A stretch of DNA of 64,000 bases from Bacillota bacterium (GCA_023386345.1 JAEWJT010000011.1:1-64000), one strand, 5' to 3'. Positions 45,178-53,922 are shown, counted from the stretch's first letter. Translations and numbers: made by a program. Notes: generated by a model from the letters alone, not told the origin.

Positions 45178-45340
45178 CAAGTAACGAATTTAAAGAAATC
45201 TTGAAAAATACTATATTAGGCATATGCAAGAATTAAAATAAAGGATTATTCAAAAGTTGATATAAGTAAACTTATTATTTATATTAGACAGGCGATGTTA
45301 TATGTCCATGATAAGACTATTGAACTTGCATTATTTGATA
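45178..45340 (+). pseudogene. Remnant of a solute-binding-like gene (first decayed copy)
   Basis: Translated pieces in two frames match an internal part of the protein encoded at 45452. NEFKEILKNTILGIC (from about 45183) aligns with EEFEKKLKNTILGIC. After a stop and a one-base frame change, KDYSKVDISK through MLYVHDKTIELAL (45241-45333) aligns with KEYLQIDLNK through MLMYDETSELAL. Only this middle segment survives. It shows that the family was once present in at least one more copy here. Confidence 0.75.
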
Positions 45341-45381
45341 ATACTAATTCTAATTATACAATGCACAAAAATAGGTTGGCT

Positions 45382-45410
45382 TTGTGTCAATTTATTTTCA
45401 AGTGTATAGT
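45382..45410 (+). promoter_or_regulatory. Promoter of the first solute-binding-like gene
   Basis: TTGTGT (45382-45387) and TATAGT (45405-45410) have a 17-base spacer, 41 bases before the start codon. Confidence 0.5.
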
Positions 45411-45451
45411 CATATTAGCAAATAATTATGCGTGAAGGAGAATTGACTTTA

Positions 45452-46870
45452 ATGAAGAAGGTATTAAAGATTGTTATTTTAAGTTTAATTTTATTACAAC
45501 TATTATATTTATCTTCGTGTGCAATGGGTGATAAAGGCAATAATGCTAAAATTCAAATATGGCATTACCATAATTCTAACATGGACCGAGATATTCCGGA
45601 TAAGATTATTGAGCGCACTAAAGATTTTTGTGATATAAACAATATCCCATTAGAAATTAACATTATAGATAAAAAATCTGTGTCAATTGATAATTATATA
45701 TTAAAGAGAAATATAGCATTAAGTACTGGTAATTCAATTATAATTGATGATCAAATGTATCTTGAAGGTGTTGCTAAAAAACATGCTGACTATACAAGAT
45801 TTGATTCATATAACAAACTATTGGATGCATATAAAGGAAGATATTGTATTCCATTAGGTTTGGACTATAAAGTGTTTATTATAAATAAGGATATATTGAA
45901 ACATTATGGTGTAGATATTTTAGAAAAATCAGTTATAACATATGCTGATTATTTAAATGCCAAGCAAGAAATGAAGGAAAAAGGTGCGAATTTTAAATTT
46001 AATACAAGAGAATATTATGAGATAATACATTATAATATGAACTTAAATAAATTAGCATTTATTGATATAGAAAATGAAATTTTGAATGATGAAGAATTTG
46101 AAAAGAAATTGAAAAATACAATACTTGGCATATGTAATGAATTTAAAACAAAAGAATATTTACAAATAGATTTAAATAAAAGGTTTTATAGTAGCAGACT
46201 AGAAAAAATGCTTATGTATGATGAAACTAGTGAATTAGCGCTTGATGAATATTCATATCTAATTCCTGGTGGTTTATTGGATCCATATAAATATGATATG
46301 TTACTTGAAGGAATAAAAATTCCAGATAAAATATTTGTTGTTGATCCCTATTCTATGTTATATTCGCCAAGCGTATATGTACATAATAAAATAACAAACA
46401 AAAAAATCTATGATGTGGTTGACTATATAGTTTCTGACTCAAGCTATATTATAATAAATGAAGAATCGAAGTATTCTAAATATGCTCCGACATTTGCTCC
46501 GACATTTGATACAAAAAATACAAAGAACTCATTATATTTGAATGATGATTGGGAATTTGTGGGATCAGAAGAGCGTACAAAAATTAGTGAAGTTCGTAAA
46601 AAACTTGTAGATTCAGTATTCGAAATTTTTGCAAAAAATAAAGAAAAATCAAAAGAAGTTGCTGATTATTATTTTTATTATAATGAAGGTGATGGTGGAA
46701 GTAATAAAATTATTGAGTTTATTGTAACAACAATTAATGATATAGCCAAAAAATTATTAACTGACGCAACAACCTTAGAAAAATATGATTCTAACAATCT
46801 TGAAATTAATAAATTTATAGATGATGAAATTGATAAATTTATATATGAGTTTAAACTTTATAATCAATAA
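45452..46870 (+). CDS. Solute-binding-like lipoprotein of the peptide locus (copy 1)
   Basis: The 472-residue protein has a lipobox (LLYLSSC, Cys23) and should be anchored outside the membrane. The rest resembles family 1 extracellular solute-binding proteins: IQIWHYHNS near the start, IPLGLDYKVFIINKDILKHYG (in two parts, IPLGLDYKVFIINKD) about residue 140, and then TYADYLNAKQEMKEKGA. No permease for import is nearby. ATG 45452 is chosen because GAAGGAG lies upstream; the earlier ATG at 45428 sits in that site. It is a paralogue of 48062 and of two decayed fragments. It may bind the modified peptide or a related ligand, for sensing, immunity or uptake; the sequence does not say which. Confidence 0.7.
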   Translation: MKKVLKIVILSLILLQLLYLSSCAMGDKGNNAKIQIWHYHNSNMDRDIPDKIIERTKDFCDINNIPLEINIIDKKSVSIDNYILKRNIALSTGNSIIIDDQMYLEGVAKKHADYTRFDSYNKLLDAYKGRYCIPLGLDYKVFIINKDILKHYGVDILEKSVITYADYLNAKQEMKEKGANFKFNTREYYEIIHYNMNLNKLAFIDIENEILNDEEFEKKLKNTILGICNEFKTKEYLQIDLNKRFYSSRLEKMLMYDETSELALDEYSYLIPGGLLDPYKYDMLLEGIKIPDKIFVVDPYSMLYSPSVYVHNKITNKKIYDVVDYIVSDSSYIIINEESKYSKYAPTFAPTFDTKNTKNSLYLNDDWEFVGSEERTKISEVRKKLVDSVFEIFAKNKEKSKEVADYYFYYNEGDGGSNKIIEFIVTTINDIAKKLLTDATTLEKYDSNNLEINKFIDDEIDKFIYEFKLYNQ

Positions 46871-46897
46871 ATATAAATTACTGATTCGATATCAGGG

Positions 46898-46924
46898 AAA
46901 AGTAAATATCAATATTTACTTTTT
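46898..46924 (+). terminator. Terminator after solute-binding-like copy 1
   Basis: AAAAGTAAATAT pairs perfectly with ATATTTACTTTT, followed by T. The closing loop is tiny (two bases), so a few inner pairs must open. Confidence 0.65.
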
Positions 46925-47016
46925 CTGCTTTTCTTGATAAAAATTACATAGAAAATAAAGTATTACTTATTTACAGAACAAAGAAAAATAAATTATTTAA
47001 AATAGGGATTGTTAGA

Positions 47017-47339
47017 ATGAAAAAAGCGCATAAAACTATTGTTTTGATTATAATGATACTTGTAATATTAAATACCATGTCATCTTGCATTAAAAGAGGA
47101 AATCTTAAAGAAGAAATAAATACTGCCAAGGATTCTAACTTAATGCTACCTATGATGTATATATAGTAAGTGTTAAAGTGGTTGAATTAACAGAAGTTCT
47201 AATTTTTGAAACAGTAAAAGAACTATCAGGAGAAAGAAGTTTTTTAGAAAATTTTTACTTTGAAAGTTCAAGGATAAATAAAATGTTAGACGATAAAATA
47301 AATTAATTTGTAGATAGTTATTATCTATACAATTATTAG
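47017..47339 (+). pseudogene. Truncated solute-binding-like gene (second decayed copy)
   Basis: ATG 47017 opens a 49-codon frame with a lipoprotein-like signal (IVLIIMILVILNTMSSC) that ends in a stop at 47164. From about 47149, in another frame, YDVYIVSVKVVELTEVLIFE through KELSGERSFLENF to FVDSYYLYNY is nearly identical to the C-terminus of the protein at 48062, with one in-frame stop. The middle of about 400 codons is gone. It is therefore a head-to-tail deletion of a third family member. Confidence 0.85.
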
Positions 47340-47404
47340 GAATAAGTTAAAATATATTAAAATTTAAACAAAAAGTAAAAGCAGACAATTTAAAGTATAA
47401 AAAA

Positions 47405-47450
47405 GTGGACTCAAGAGTCCCTTGAAAAATGTCGATATATGATGTATTCT
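47405..47450 (+). promoter_or_regulatory. Promoter with GACTCAAGAGTC palindrome (element type 2, copy 2)
   Basis: TTGAAA (47422-47427) and TATTCT (47445-47450) have a 17-base spacer. A perfect palindrome, GGACTCAAGAGTCC (47407-47420), abuts the -35 box. It matches the element at 40071 and is the likely promoter of the peptide precursor, giving a leader of about 290 bases. Confidence 0.7.
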
Positions 47451-47517
47451 AAAGTAGGAAAGAAAAATTATCAAATCAATGTAGAAAATAAAAAAAAAGG
47501 AATTAAGAGGAATTAAT

Positions 47518-47556
47518 ATGATGTGTCAGAAACCATTATATTCTGACATTTTTTGA
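47518..47556 (+). promoter_or_regulatory. Candidate attenuator: short open frame overlapping an intrinsic terminator
   Basis: TGTCAGAA pairs perfectly with TTCTGACA (47524-47548) and is followed by T6, a complete intrinsic terminator. It lies inside a 12-residue frame, MMCQKPLYSDIF, with AAGAGG upstream of its ATG. It sits between the peptide promoter and the precursor gene, so transcription must pass it. It may be an attenuator or simply a leftover terminator. Confidence 0.5.
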
Positions 47557-47607
47557 AAAGTTATGATAAGCTGATTTTAGAGTATTTAATAGATATAAAT
47601 TTCCCCC

Positions 47608-47695
47608 CCTGTTTATTTATGGTCACTTTTATTATACCATAACAGGAAGAAAATTATATATAGAAGTTATAAAAACACGATAAAGCAAACGTGTT
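47608..47695 (+). other. Two further hairpins in the precursor leader
   Basis: CCTGTT...TATGGT pairs with ACCATAACAGG (47608-47646) with a four-base bulge, preceded by a C7 run that is unusual in this AT-rich DNA. AACACG pairs with CGTGTT (47674-47695) around a ten-base loop. They complete the structured leader of the precursor mRNA. Confidence 0.4.
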
Positions 47696-47744
47696 CAGGC
47701 AAGCAACAATTGTCTACATAATTTAAAAGAAGGAGGTGAAATAA

Positions 47745-47918
47745 ATGGAAAAATTAAATGATGTTTTATGGTCTTTAGATGAAGATGATGATATCGTAGA
47801 GTTACAAGGTATTATGGTAACGGGATGTACATTGCAGGAAGGTTGCGAGGATACTGGGAAACTTTACATTATAAAATGTTATTATCCATTAAATTCACCA
47901 AGTGCATGCCCAGCGTAG
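47745..47918 (+). CDS. Candidate four-cysteine RiPP precursor peptide
   Basis: The 57-residue frame has a near-perfect ribosome site (AAGGAGGTGA) six bases before its ATG. The N-terminal half is acidic (MEKLNDVLWSLDEDDDIVEL), as expected for a leader. The C-terminal half holds all four cysteines (28, 34, 45, 55) mixed with Thr, Glu, Asp and Asn: GCTLQEGCEDTG, then IIKCYYPLNSPSACPA. A leader plus Cys-rich core next to two radical SAM/SPASM enzymes and an ABC exporter is the layout of sactipeptide or ranthipeptide loci. A hairpin terminator follows directly, which usually sets precursor mRNA above that of the enzymes. The cleavage site is unknown; the residues before Cys28 (GIMVTG) are a candidate. 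I know of no named family for it. Confidence 0.75.
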   Translation: MEKLNDVLWSLDEDDDIVELQGIMVTGCTLQEGCEDTGKLYIIKCYYPLNSPSACPA

Positions 47919-47940
47919 CACGCAAAAATCAAGAAATAAG

Positions 47941-47970
47941 GTGTCCTAATACAAACAGGACACTTTATTT
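47941..47970 (+). terminator. Terminator or processing hairpin after the precursor
   Basis: GTGTCCT pairs with AGGACAC around a nine-base loop, followed by TTTATTT. It starts 23 bases after the precursor stop and likely lets through only part of the transcription towards the maturation genes. Confidence 0.8.
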
Positions 47971-48061
47971 CGTCTATTTTTAAATTATTTGAGTTTTGTA
48001 TGTTTTAGTAAGATAAAACCTAAAGGTGCAAATAAGTAAATCCAAAAGGAGGGTATATGGG

Positions 48062-49498
48062 ATGAAAAAAAAATTAATAATTATTATTTCAGTTATTTTT
48101 ACGATATCGTTGTCTTTGTATTTTGTGTTTAAATATAGTAATACAATTGTTAATAATGTAACAAACAGAGAAGGTAAAATCCAGCTTTGGTGCTATTATT
48201 TGGGTAGAGAAAAAGGGGTAAATGGTGGACTCGTTGACGGAATAAAAAAATTTTGTGAAGCAAATGAAATTCCTCTAGAGGTTCATGAATATGGTTCTGA
48301 TATTATTACTTATGATGATTATGTCTTAAAAAGAAACATAGCTGCTGCAACTGGAAATTTTATCTCTATTGATATGTTATCTCGTTTGAATAATATGCCT
48401 AAAAACGTAGCGGCTGATTATACAAAATTAGAAAGCTACAGTAAATTATTCGATGTCCACAAAGGAAAATCTTGCATTCCTTTGGGAATGTACTATGTTG
48501 GACTTGCTATAAATAAAAAAGCAATAGACTATTATGGTATAGATACATTTGAGACACCAGTTATAACATACATTGATTATCTGAAAATAAAGCAAGAAAT
48601 GAAAGAAAAGGGCGCAAAATTTAAGCTTAATTATACAGAATGTCGTGAGATAGTAGATTATTGCTTAAACAAAAATGGGTTGTTATTTCTTAATGAAAAT
48701 AGTGAGTACGTAAAAAATCGTGATGAATTTAAATCAAGATTAAAAAAATCAGTTATAGACGTATGTAATGATATTATATTGTATAATGATAGTAGACTAT
48801 ATAATTATGACCCAGAAGAATTTAGCAACAATCTTCCACATATATACGATGAAAATAGTAATTTAGACCTTATAGGAGAAATTGAATCTAGTCAGTTTCT
48901 TATTAGTCCACTTGCAATTGAAAGGATAAGTGATATTTCTTATAAAACATTAATGGTTTATCCTTATATCATGAATTATACCCCAGCTTTTTTTATGCAT
49001 AAAAAGATAACAAACGATAAAATTTATGATGTAGCAAATTATGTAGTAAATGAATCACGATATCTTGAACTCATAGGATATGGTACAGCTTCGGATATGG
49101 TTTATGCGCCAATTTTTGATACAGAGGAAATAAGAAAAAGGTTAAAAGTAGATGAGAACTGGGAGTATACTGGGAGAATAGGCAGGACAATAAATTCGGG
49201 TGGAAATATCAAAAGAATAATAAATGCGTCATATAATATATTTATCAAGGACAAAGAAAAAGCAGAGGAAGTAACTAAATATTCATATAATCCAATTTCA
49301 AATCCTTTTTATGATGTGTATATAATAAGCGTTAAAGTAGTTGAATTTACAGAATCTCTAGTTTTTGAAATAGCAAAAGAACTATCAGGAGAAAGAAATT
49401 CTTTAGAAAATTTTGACTCTGAAAATTCAAGGATAAATAAGATGATAGAGGATAAAGTAAATCAATTTGTAGATAGTTATTATCTATACAATTATTAG
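48062..49498 (+). CDS. Solute-binding-like membrane-anchored protein of the peptide locus (copy 2)
   Basis: The 478-residue protein is a clear paralogue of 45452: IQLWCYYLG, then DYVLKRNIAAATGN, then IPLGMYYVGLAINKKAIDYYG in two parts (IPLGMYYVGLAINKK), then EMKEKGAKFKLN. Unlike its paralogue it has no lipobox; an N-terminal hydrophobic segment (LIIIISVIFTISLSLYFVF) should serve as a membrane anchor. ATG 48062 is chosen because AAGGAGGG lies nine bases upstream; an earlier GTG frame start runs through that site. It lies between the precursor and the first maturase, and 49 bases separate it from the latter. It could bind the mature peptide; the ligand is unknown. Confidence 0.7.
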   Translation: MKKKLIIIISVIFTISLSLYFVFKYSNTIVNNVTNREGKIQLWCYYLGREKGVNGGLVDGIKKFCEANEIPLEVHEYGSDIITYDDYVLKRNIAAATGNFISIDMLSRLNNMPKNVAADYTKLESYSKLFDVHKGKSCIPLGMYYVGLAINKKAIDYYGIDTFETPVITYIDYLKIKQEMKEKGAKFKLNYTECREIVDYCLNKNGLLFLNENSEYVKNRDEFKSRLKKSVIDVCNDIILYNDSRLYNYDPEEFSNNLPHIYDENSNLDLIGEIESSQFLISPLAIERISDISYKTLMVYPYIMNYTPAFFMHKKITNDKIYDVANYVVNESRYLELIGYGTASDMVYAPIFDTEEIRKRLKVDENWEYTGRIGRTINSGGNIKRIINASYNIFIKDKEKAEEVTKYSYNPISNPFYDVYIISVKVVEFTESLVFEIAKELSGERNSLENFDSENSRINKMIEDKVNQFVDSYYLYNY

Positions 49499-49547
49499 AA
49501 ACAAATGAAAGTTCAGGCAAAAATAAAAAAATAACAGGAGCTTAAAG

Positions 49548-50906
49548 ATGAAAAAGAGGTTTGTTTTAGGTAATCTTATCTATTATTTGGATGAAAATAA
49601 AGTTTTTCTTATGAATTTAGTTAACTTTAGAAGACAAAAGGTTGATAAAGAATTTATTTCAACTATAATTGAAATAGAGCGTAAAATTAATAATGGACTA
49701 GCATTATCAGAAAAAGAAAATAGAATAATAAATGATTTATATGAAAAAAGACAGGTTTTGAAAAAAGATGCACTTTTAGAGATTGAGCAAATATTTATAG
49801 ATAAAGCTGAATTATCTATGGAAAAGTTCCCGGTAAAATCAATCATGTTAAATTTAACTTATGAATGCAATTTTAGATGTTTATATTGCTATCAGAACAA
49901 ATATAAAGATAGACCTGAATATAAGCAATTTATGACAATCGAGGATATAGATTTGATTAAAAAATATTTATCACAGGATTACTTAGATGTTACTGAAATG
50001 GATGAAGTTTCACTTTCTGGAGGAGAATCTTTATTGCCACAAAATATTGATACTATAAATTATGTATTAAAAAACTTTAATCCTAAAGAATTTATTATAT
50101 TTACTAACGGAGTTAATTTATACGAATACAGGAATTATATAGATTATAATTTGGTTAATAAATTTCAAATTTCTCTTGATGGTACAGCTGAAATAATAAA
50201 GTATATAAATCAAAATTCAGATCCTAGCGTCTTAAATAAGGTTATTGACGGTATAAAGCATATCGAGTCGTTAAACAAAGAAATAACAATTGCTGTAATG
50301 CTGACAAAAGAGTTAGTGCAAAATATCGATAAATTTGTTGATATATTACAGAAAAATAATATAATAGGAAAATCTAATATAAATATAAGATTTAGTTTAG
50401 TGATTGATAATTTTTCAAAAAACACAATTGATTATTCATTTTATGACTTGGATTATTTATGTAGTGAAGTTAAAAATTTAAATTTAAAGCTTGCTAAAAT
50501 AGGTAGTTTTGTTGAAGTATATAGGGAGGGTATATCTTTAAATCACCTAATACACAGAACCGTCAACAAAAAGAGCTATATAAAGGATAGAACTTGTGAT
50601 TTTACTAAAGCAGTTCCTATGAATTTTGTTCCAAATGGAGATGTGTTTTGGTGTGTTTGTTTGGGGCATGAAAATGGTCGCATAGGTAATTATAAGGAAA
50701 ATATATATTTTGATAAAGAAAAGGTGCTAAAATTAGGAAATAGAACGATTTTTAAAATTGAAAAATGTAAAACTTGTGATATTAAATACATATGTGCTGG
50801 TGGATGTCCACTTCCATTGACAAGCTGTGATAGTGATTTTAACGTGCCTGTTTGTGGCTTGTATGGGTTGGATGAATTTTGGGAGAGATTGGAAGAACTT
50901 ATTTAG
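49548..50906 (+). CDS. Radical SAM/SPASM peptide maturase 1
   Basis: The 452-residue protein has the radical SAM cluster motif CNFRCLYC (Cys107, 111, 114), SGGES near residue 160 for SAM binding, and a C-terminal SPASM domain with auxiliary Fe-S cysteines (NGDVFWCVC, then CKTCDIKYICAGGCP, then VCGLYG). The first 100 residues precede the barrel and may hold a leader-recognition domain. Such enzymes make thioether or carbon-carbon crosslinks in precursor peptides. AGGAG lies upstream of the ATG. Its sequence differs strongly from the second maturase, so the two probably act at different sites of the same precursor, as in two-enzyme systems such as thuricin CD. Confidence 0.9.
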   Translation: MKKRFVLGNLIYYLDENKVFLMNLVNFRRQKVDKEFISTIIEIERKINNGLALSEKENRIINDLYEKRQVLKKDALLEIEQIFIDKAELSMEKFPVKSIMLNLTYECNFRCLYCYQNKYKDRPEYKQFMTIEDIDLIKKYLSQDYLDVTEMDEVSLSGGESLLPQNIDTINYVLKNFNPKEFIIFTNGVNLYEYRNYIDYNLVNKFQISLDGTAEIIKYINQNSDPSVLNKVIDGIKHIESLNKEITIAVMLTKELVQNIDKFVDILQKNNIIGKSNINIRFSLVIDNFSKNTIDYSFYDLDYLCSEVKNLNLKLAKIGSFVEVYREGISLNHLIHRTVNKKSYIKDRTCDFTKAVPMNFVPNGDVFWCVCLGHENGRIGNYKENIYFDKEKVLKLGNRTIFKIEKCKTCDIKYICAGGCPLPLTSCDSDFNVPVCGLYGLDEFWERLEELI

Positions 50907-50958
50907 GTAAGGTTGAAAAATAACTTTTAATTTTATGTTTTACGGAGGAAAAAATATT

Positions 50959-52260
50959 ATGAGAATTATTAAAAATTTGATAAGTATTGATTTAAAGAAC
51001 GAAAATTCAGATTACCTTTTTGTTAATGGCATTAATGGCAGTGCTGATATAATACATAAAAAAGAACGTGAAATAGTTGAAAATTGGCAAAAATCGGATA
51101 AAATAATCGCAAAAAACGAATTTGAGAAATCACTGTATGATTATTTGAAATCACGACAATACATTATGAATGAGAAAGATGAACAAAAATCTAAGCAAGA
51201 TATAATTGATAGATTAAAAAAGGTATCTGAAGAAAGAGTACAAAATCAGCATATAGCATGGTTTGTATTGACATATAGTTGCAATTTTGCCTGTCCATAT
51301 TGCTATGAAAAGGGTGTAGAAGGGTCTCCAATTATTTCAAAGGCTATGGTGGATAAGGTTTTTTCAAGTAATTCAAATATTGAATATATAGGTTTCTTTG
51401 GTGGAGAGCCTTTGCTAAATAACAATATGGAAATAATCAAATACATAATAAGTAAAGCGCCTAATGCAAAATATAGCACTATTACTAATGGCTATAACCT
51501 TATTGATTATATAGAAATATTAAAATCAATTGAAGTATTAAATATTCAAGTAACTTTAGATGGATCAAGAGAGTTACATAATAAAACAAGGGGCTTAAGA
51601 AACGGTGCACCAACATATGATAGAATCATTGATGGAATAAAAAAATGTGTTGAAAACAAGATTCCAATAAAAATAAGAATGAATATTAGCCATGAAAATA
51701 TAGCGAATTGTTTAGAAGAAAAAAAGCGTATAGAAAGTACAGAATGGGGTAAAAAAGTTCAATTTGAATTACAGCCATTATTTCAATGTAGTAGTTCAGT
51801 AAAAACTCAATTGCATCAGTCACTATTTGATAATGATAATGAGGAAGAATCAATTGAAAATCAAATTTTTAAAAAATTATCACCGATATCAGACTTTCTA
51901 TATAATGGTAAAAAGTTAAGGCCAATATTGAAAACCTGTGATCGTGATGGCCAAAGTAGATTCTATGATCCCTATGGAAATATATACAACTGTATATTGG
52001 CTGTTGGGAAAGAATATAAATCAATTGGAAAATATTATCCAAAATTTTCATTAAAAGAAAAAAGCTTTTATACAAGAGATATTACCACAATTGAAAAGTG
52101 TAAAAATTGTGCTAATTCATTACTTTGTGGAGGAGGATGTCCCAACGCATTGCCTGAGGAGGTAGATGTATTTACTCCAAATTGTTATAGCTTCTTAAGC
52201 GATATAAATGACATGGTGCCTCTTGTAGATAAAATTAGGAGAAATAAACAAAATGTTTAA
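50959..52260 (+). CDS. Radical SAM/SPASM peptide maturase 2
   Basis: The 433-residue protein has the radical SAM motif CNFACPYC (Cys108, 112, 115), FFGGEPLL for SAM binding, and a SPASM region with DPYGNIYNCILAVG, then CKNCANSLLCGGGCPNA, then a last Cys in TPNCYSF. The first 100 residues are a helical extension that may recognise the leader. ATG 50959 is preferred; the earlier ATG at 50935 lies before the GGAGG site. The ABC exporter gene overlaps its last eight bases, so the two are translationally coupled. Confidence 0.9.
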   Translation: MRIIKNLISIDLKNENSDYLFVNGINGSADIIHKKEREIVENWQKSDKIIAKNEFEKSLYDYLKSRQYIMNEKDEQKSKQDIIDRLKKVSEERVQNQHIAWFVLTYSCNFACPYCYEKGVEGSPIISKAMVDKVFSSNSNIEYIGFFGGEPLLNNNMEIIKYIISKAPNAKYSTITNGYNLIDYIEILKSIEVLNIQVTLDGSRELHNKTRGLRNGAPTYDRIIDGIKKCVENKIPIKIRMNISHENIANCLEEKKRIESTEWGKKVQFELQPLFQCSSSVKTQLHQSLFDNDNEEESIENQIFKKLSPISDFLYNGKKLRPILKTCDRDGQSRFYDPYGNIYNCILAVGKEYKSIGKYYPKFSLKEKSFYTRDITTIEKCKNCANSLLCGGGCPNALPEEVDVFTPNCYSFLSDINDMVPLVDKIRRNKQNV

Positions 52261-53920
52261 ATTTTGTATGAAATATATAAAACAGCGTAGCTTTAAGTTT
52301 TACATATATGTTTTTATGAATATAGCAATGGGACTTATTGGTATAGTCATGCCTATAATATATGGAAAATTTATAGATAATATTGTTTATGAGAAAAATA
52401 TAGATTTTTTAATAACATATATATTTATTTTTTTAACAATAAATCTGTCTAGTATAGTTATCTCATACTTATTATCTCAAATTAGAGTTAATATAGAAGC
52501 AAAGAGTGGATTTTCACTATGTACTGATGTTTTGAAGCATTTGCACAAAATATCCTTATTAGAATTGGAAAATGAAAATAGTTCTTATTTAAGCCAAAGG
52601 ATAAAGAATGACTCAAGGGATATAATTAGTTTTTGTTTAAGTATAATAGCGAGCGTAATATTAAACTTAGTTTCATTGTCAATTTCATTTGCTTTTACTA
52701 CAAATATAGATTATAAAATCTCAATATTAATTGTAATCATAGCGATGCTTTATATAGTGGGTTATAAAATTTTTAAAAAGCCATTATACAAAGCATCTGT
52801 AGAAGTTAGAGAACAGCAATCAAGATATTTTGCAAATATAAATAATCAAATTTCTCATGCAAAATTTATTAAATCACATTCGATTGAGGAAGTGTTTTTT
52901 TCAATATTAAACAAATCATTTTCGGTATTGTATAAAAAGCTTGTAAATAGTCAGAAATTAACAAATTTATACAATGCTTTTATTATGTTTTTATCTATTG
53001 CAATAAAACTTGTATTGTTTATAATCGGAGGAATTAGTATACTTAATGGCAAAATGACAATTGGAACATTTTTTATATTGTCAAGCTATCTTGACAAAGC
53101 GATGGGTTCTTTAATGTTTTTTGCTTCTTTAGGGGAGAGCTATCAAGTAAATTTAGCATCATACAATAGGATAAAAGAATTGCTAAAAAAACCTTGTGTG
53201 ATTAGTGAAGGCGAAAATCTAAATGAAATTAATAGTATTAAATTAGAAAGTGTAAATTTTAAATATAACGAAAAACCAATAATAAATGATTTTAGCTATA
53301 TTTTTAATAAAGGGAATATTTATTGGATCAAAGGCAATAACGGAGCAGGGAAAAGTACGCTCATAAGCTTGATACTAGACTTATATGAAGATAAGTATGA
53401 AGGAAGTATATTCTATGACTATAAAGATATACGTTTATTGGACATGAATGGTATAAGAAAAAAATTAATAGGAATAGTAGAACAAAATCCTACTCTAATT
53501 GAAGATACAATAATCAACAATATAACACTTTCATTAAATTATGATGTTGAAACATTAAATAAATATATAAAATTAGTAGGCTTAGAGAAGTTTTTATACT
53601 CAGAAGAGGACAAGTTTAACCAAGTTATAAATGAAAATTCAACTAATATATCTGGCGGAGAAAAACAAAAGCTATCAATACTAAGAGAGTTAATAAAAAA
53701 TCCATCAGTATTGATATTTGATGAGCCTACATCATCTATGGATAAGGATAGTAGAGAAGAATTCTATAGATATATACAAGAATTAAAAGCTGAAAGAATA
53801 ATTGTTATAATATCACATGACCAAGTAACAAAGGAGATAGCTGACTTTACCATTGAGATAGACTCTAATTTTGATAATAATGATGAAGAAGCTACAAATA
53901 AAATAGTAGAGAGAGTATAA
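52253..53920 (+). CDS. ABC exporter, fused permease and ATPase
   Basis: The 555-residue protein has about six transmembrane segments (residues about 15-300) and a cytoplasmic ATPase domain. Walker A is GNNGAGKST (361-369), the Q-loop VEQNP (about 409), the signature SGGEKQ (467-472), and Walker B VLIFDEP (about 487). There is no N-terminal C39 peptidase domain, so leader removal must be done by another protease, not encoded nearby. It lies after the second maturase with an eight-base overlap. Its stop is two bases before the start of a DUF58 gene, so export and the DUF58/DUF4129 module seem to be co-expressed. Confidence 0.9.
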   Translation: MFKFCMKYIKQRSFKFYIYVFMNIAMGLIGIVMPIIYGKFIDNIVYEKNIDFLITYIFIFLTINLSSIVISYLLSQIRVNIEAKSGFSLCTDVLKHLHKISLLELENENSSYLSQRIKNDSRDIISFCLSIIASVILNLVSLSISFAFTTNIDYKISILIVIIAMLYIVGYKIFKKPLYKASVEVREQQSRYFANINNQISHAKFIKSHSIEEVFFSILNKSFSVLYKKLVNSQKLTNLYNAFIMFLSIAIKLVLFIIGGISILNGKMTIGTFFILSSYLDKAMGSLMFFASLGESYQVNLASYNRIKELLKKPCVISEGENLNEINSIKLESVNFKYNEKPIINDFSYIFNKGNIYWIKGNNGAGKSTLISLILDLYEDKYEGSIFYDYKDIRLLDMNGIRKKLIGIVEQNPTLIEDTIINNITLSLNYDVETLNKYIKLVGLEKFLYSEEDKFNQVINENSTNISGGEKQKLSILRELIKNPSVLIFDEPTSSMDKDSREEFYRYIQELKAERIIVIISHDQVTKEIADFTIEIDSNFDNNDEEATNKIVERV

Positions 53921-53922
53921 AT

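Noticed and set aside
47017..47166. 49-codon frame as a second precursor peptide or small lipoprotein
   Set aside because: It is followed by the C-terminal remains of the same family in another frame, so it is the head of a deleted gene.
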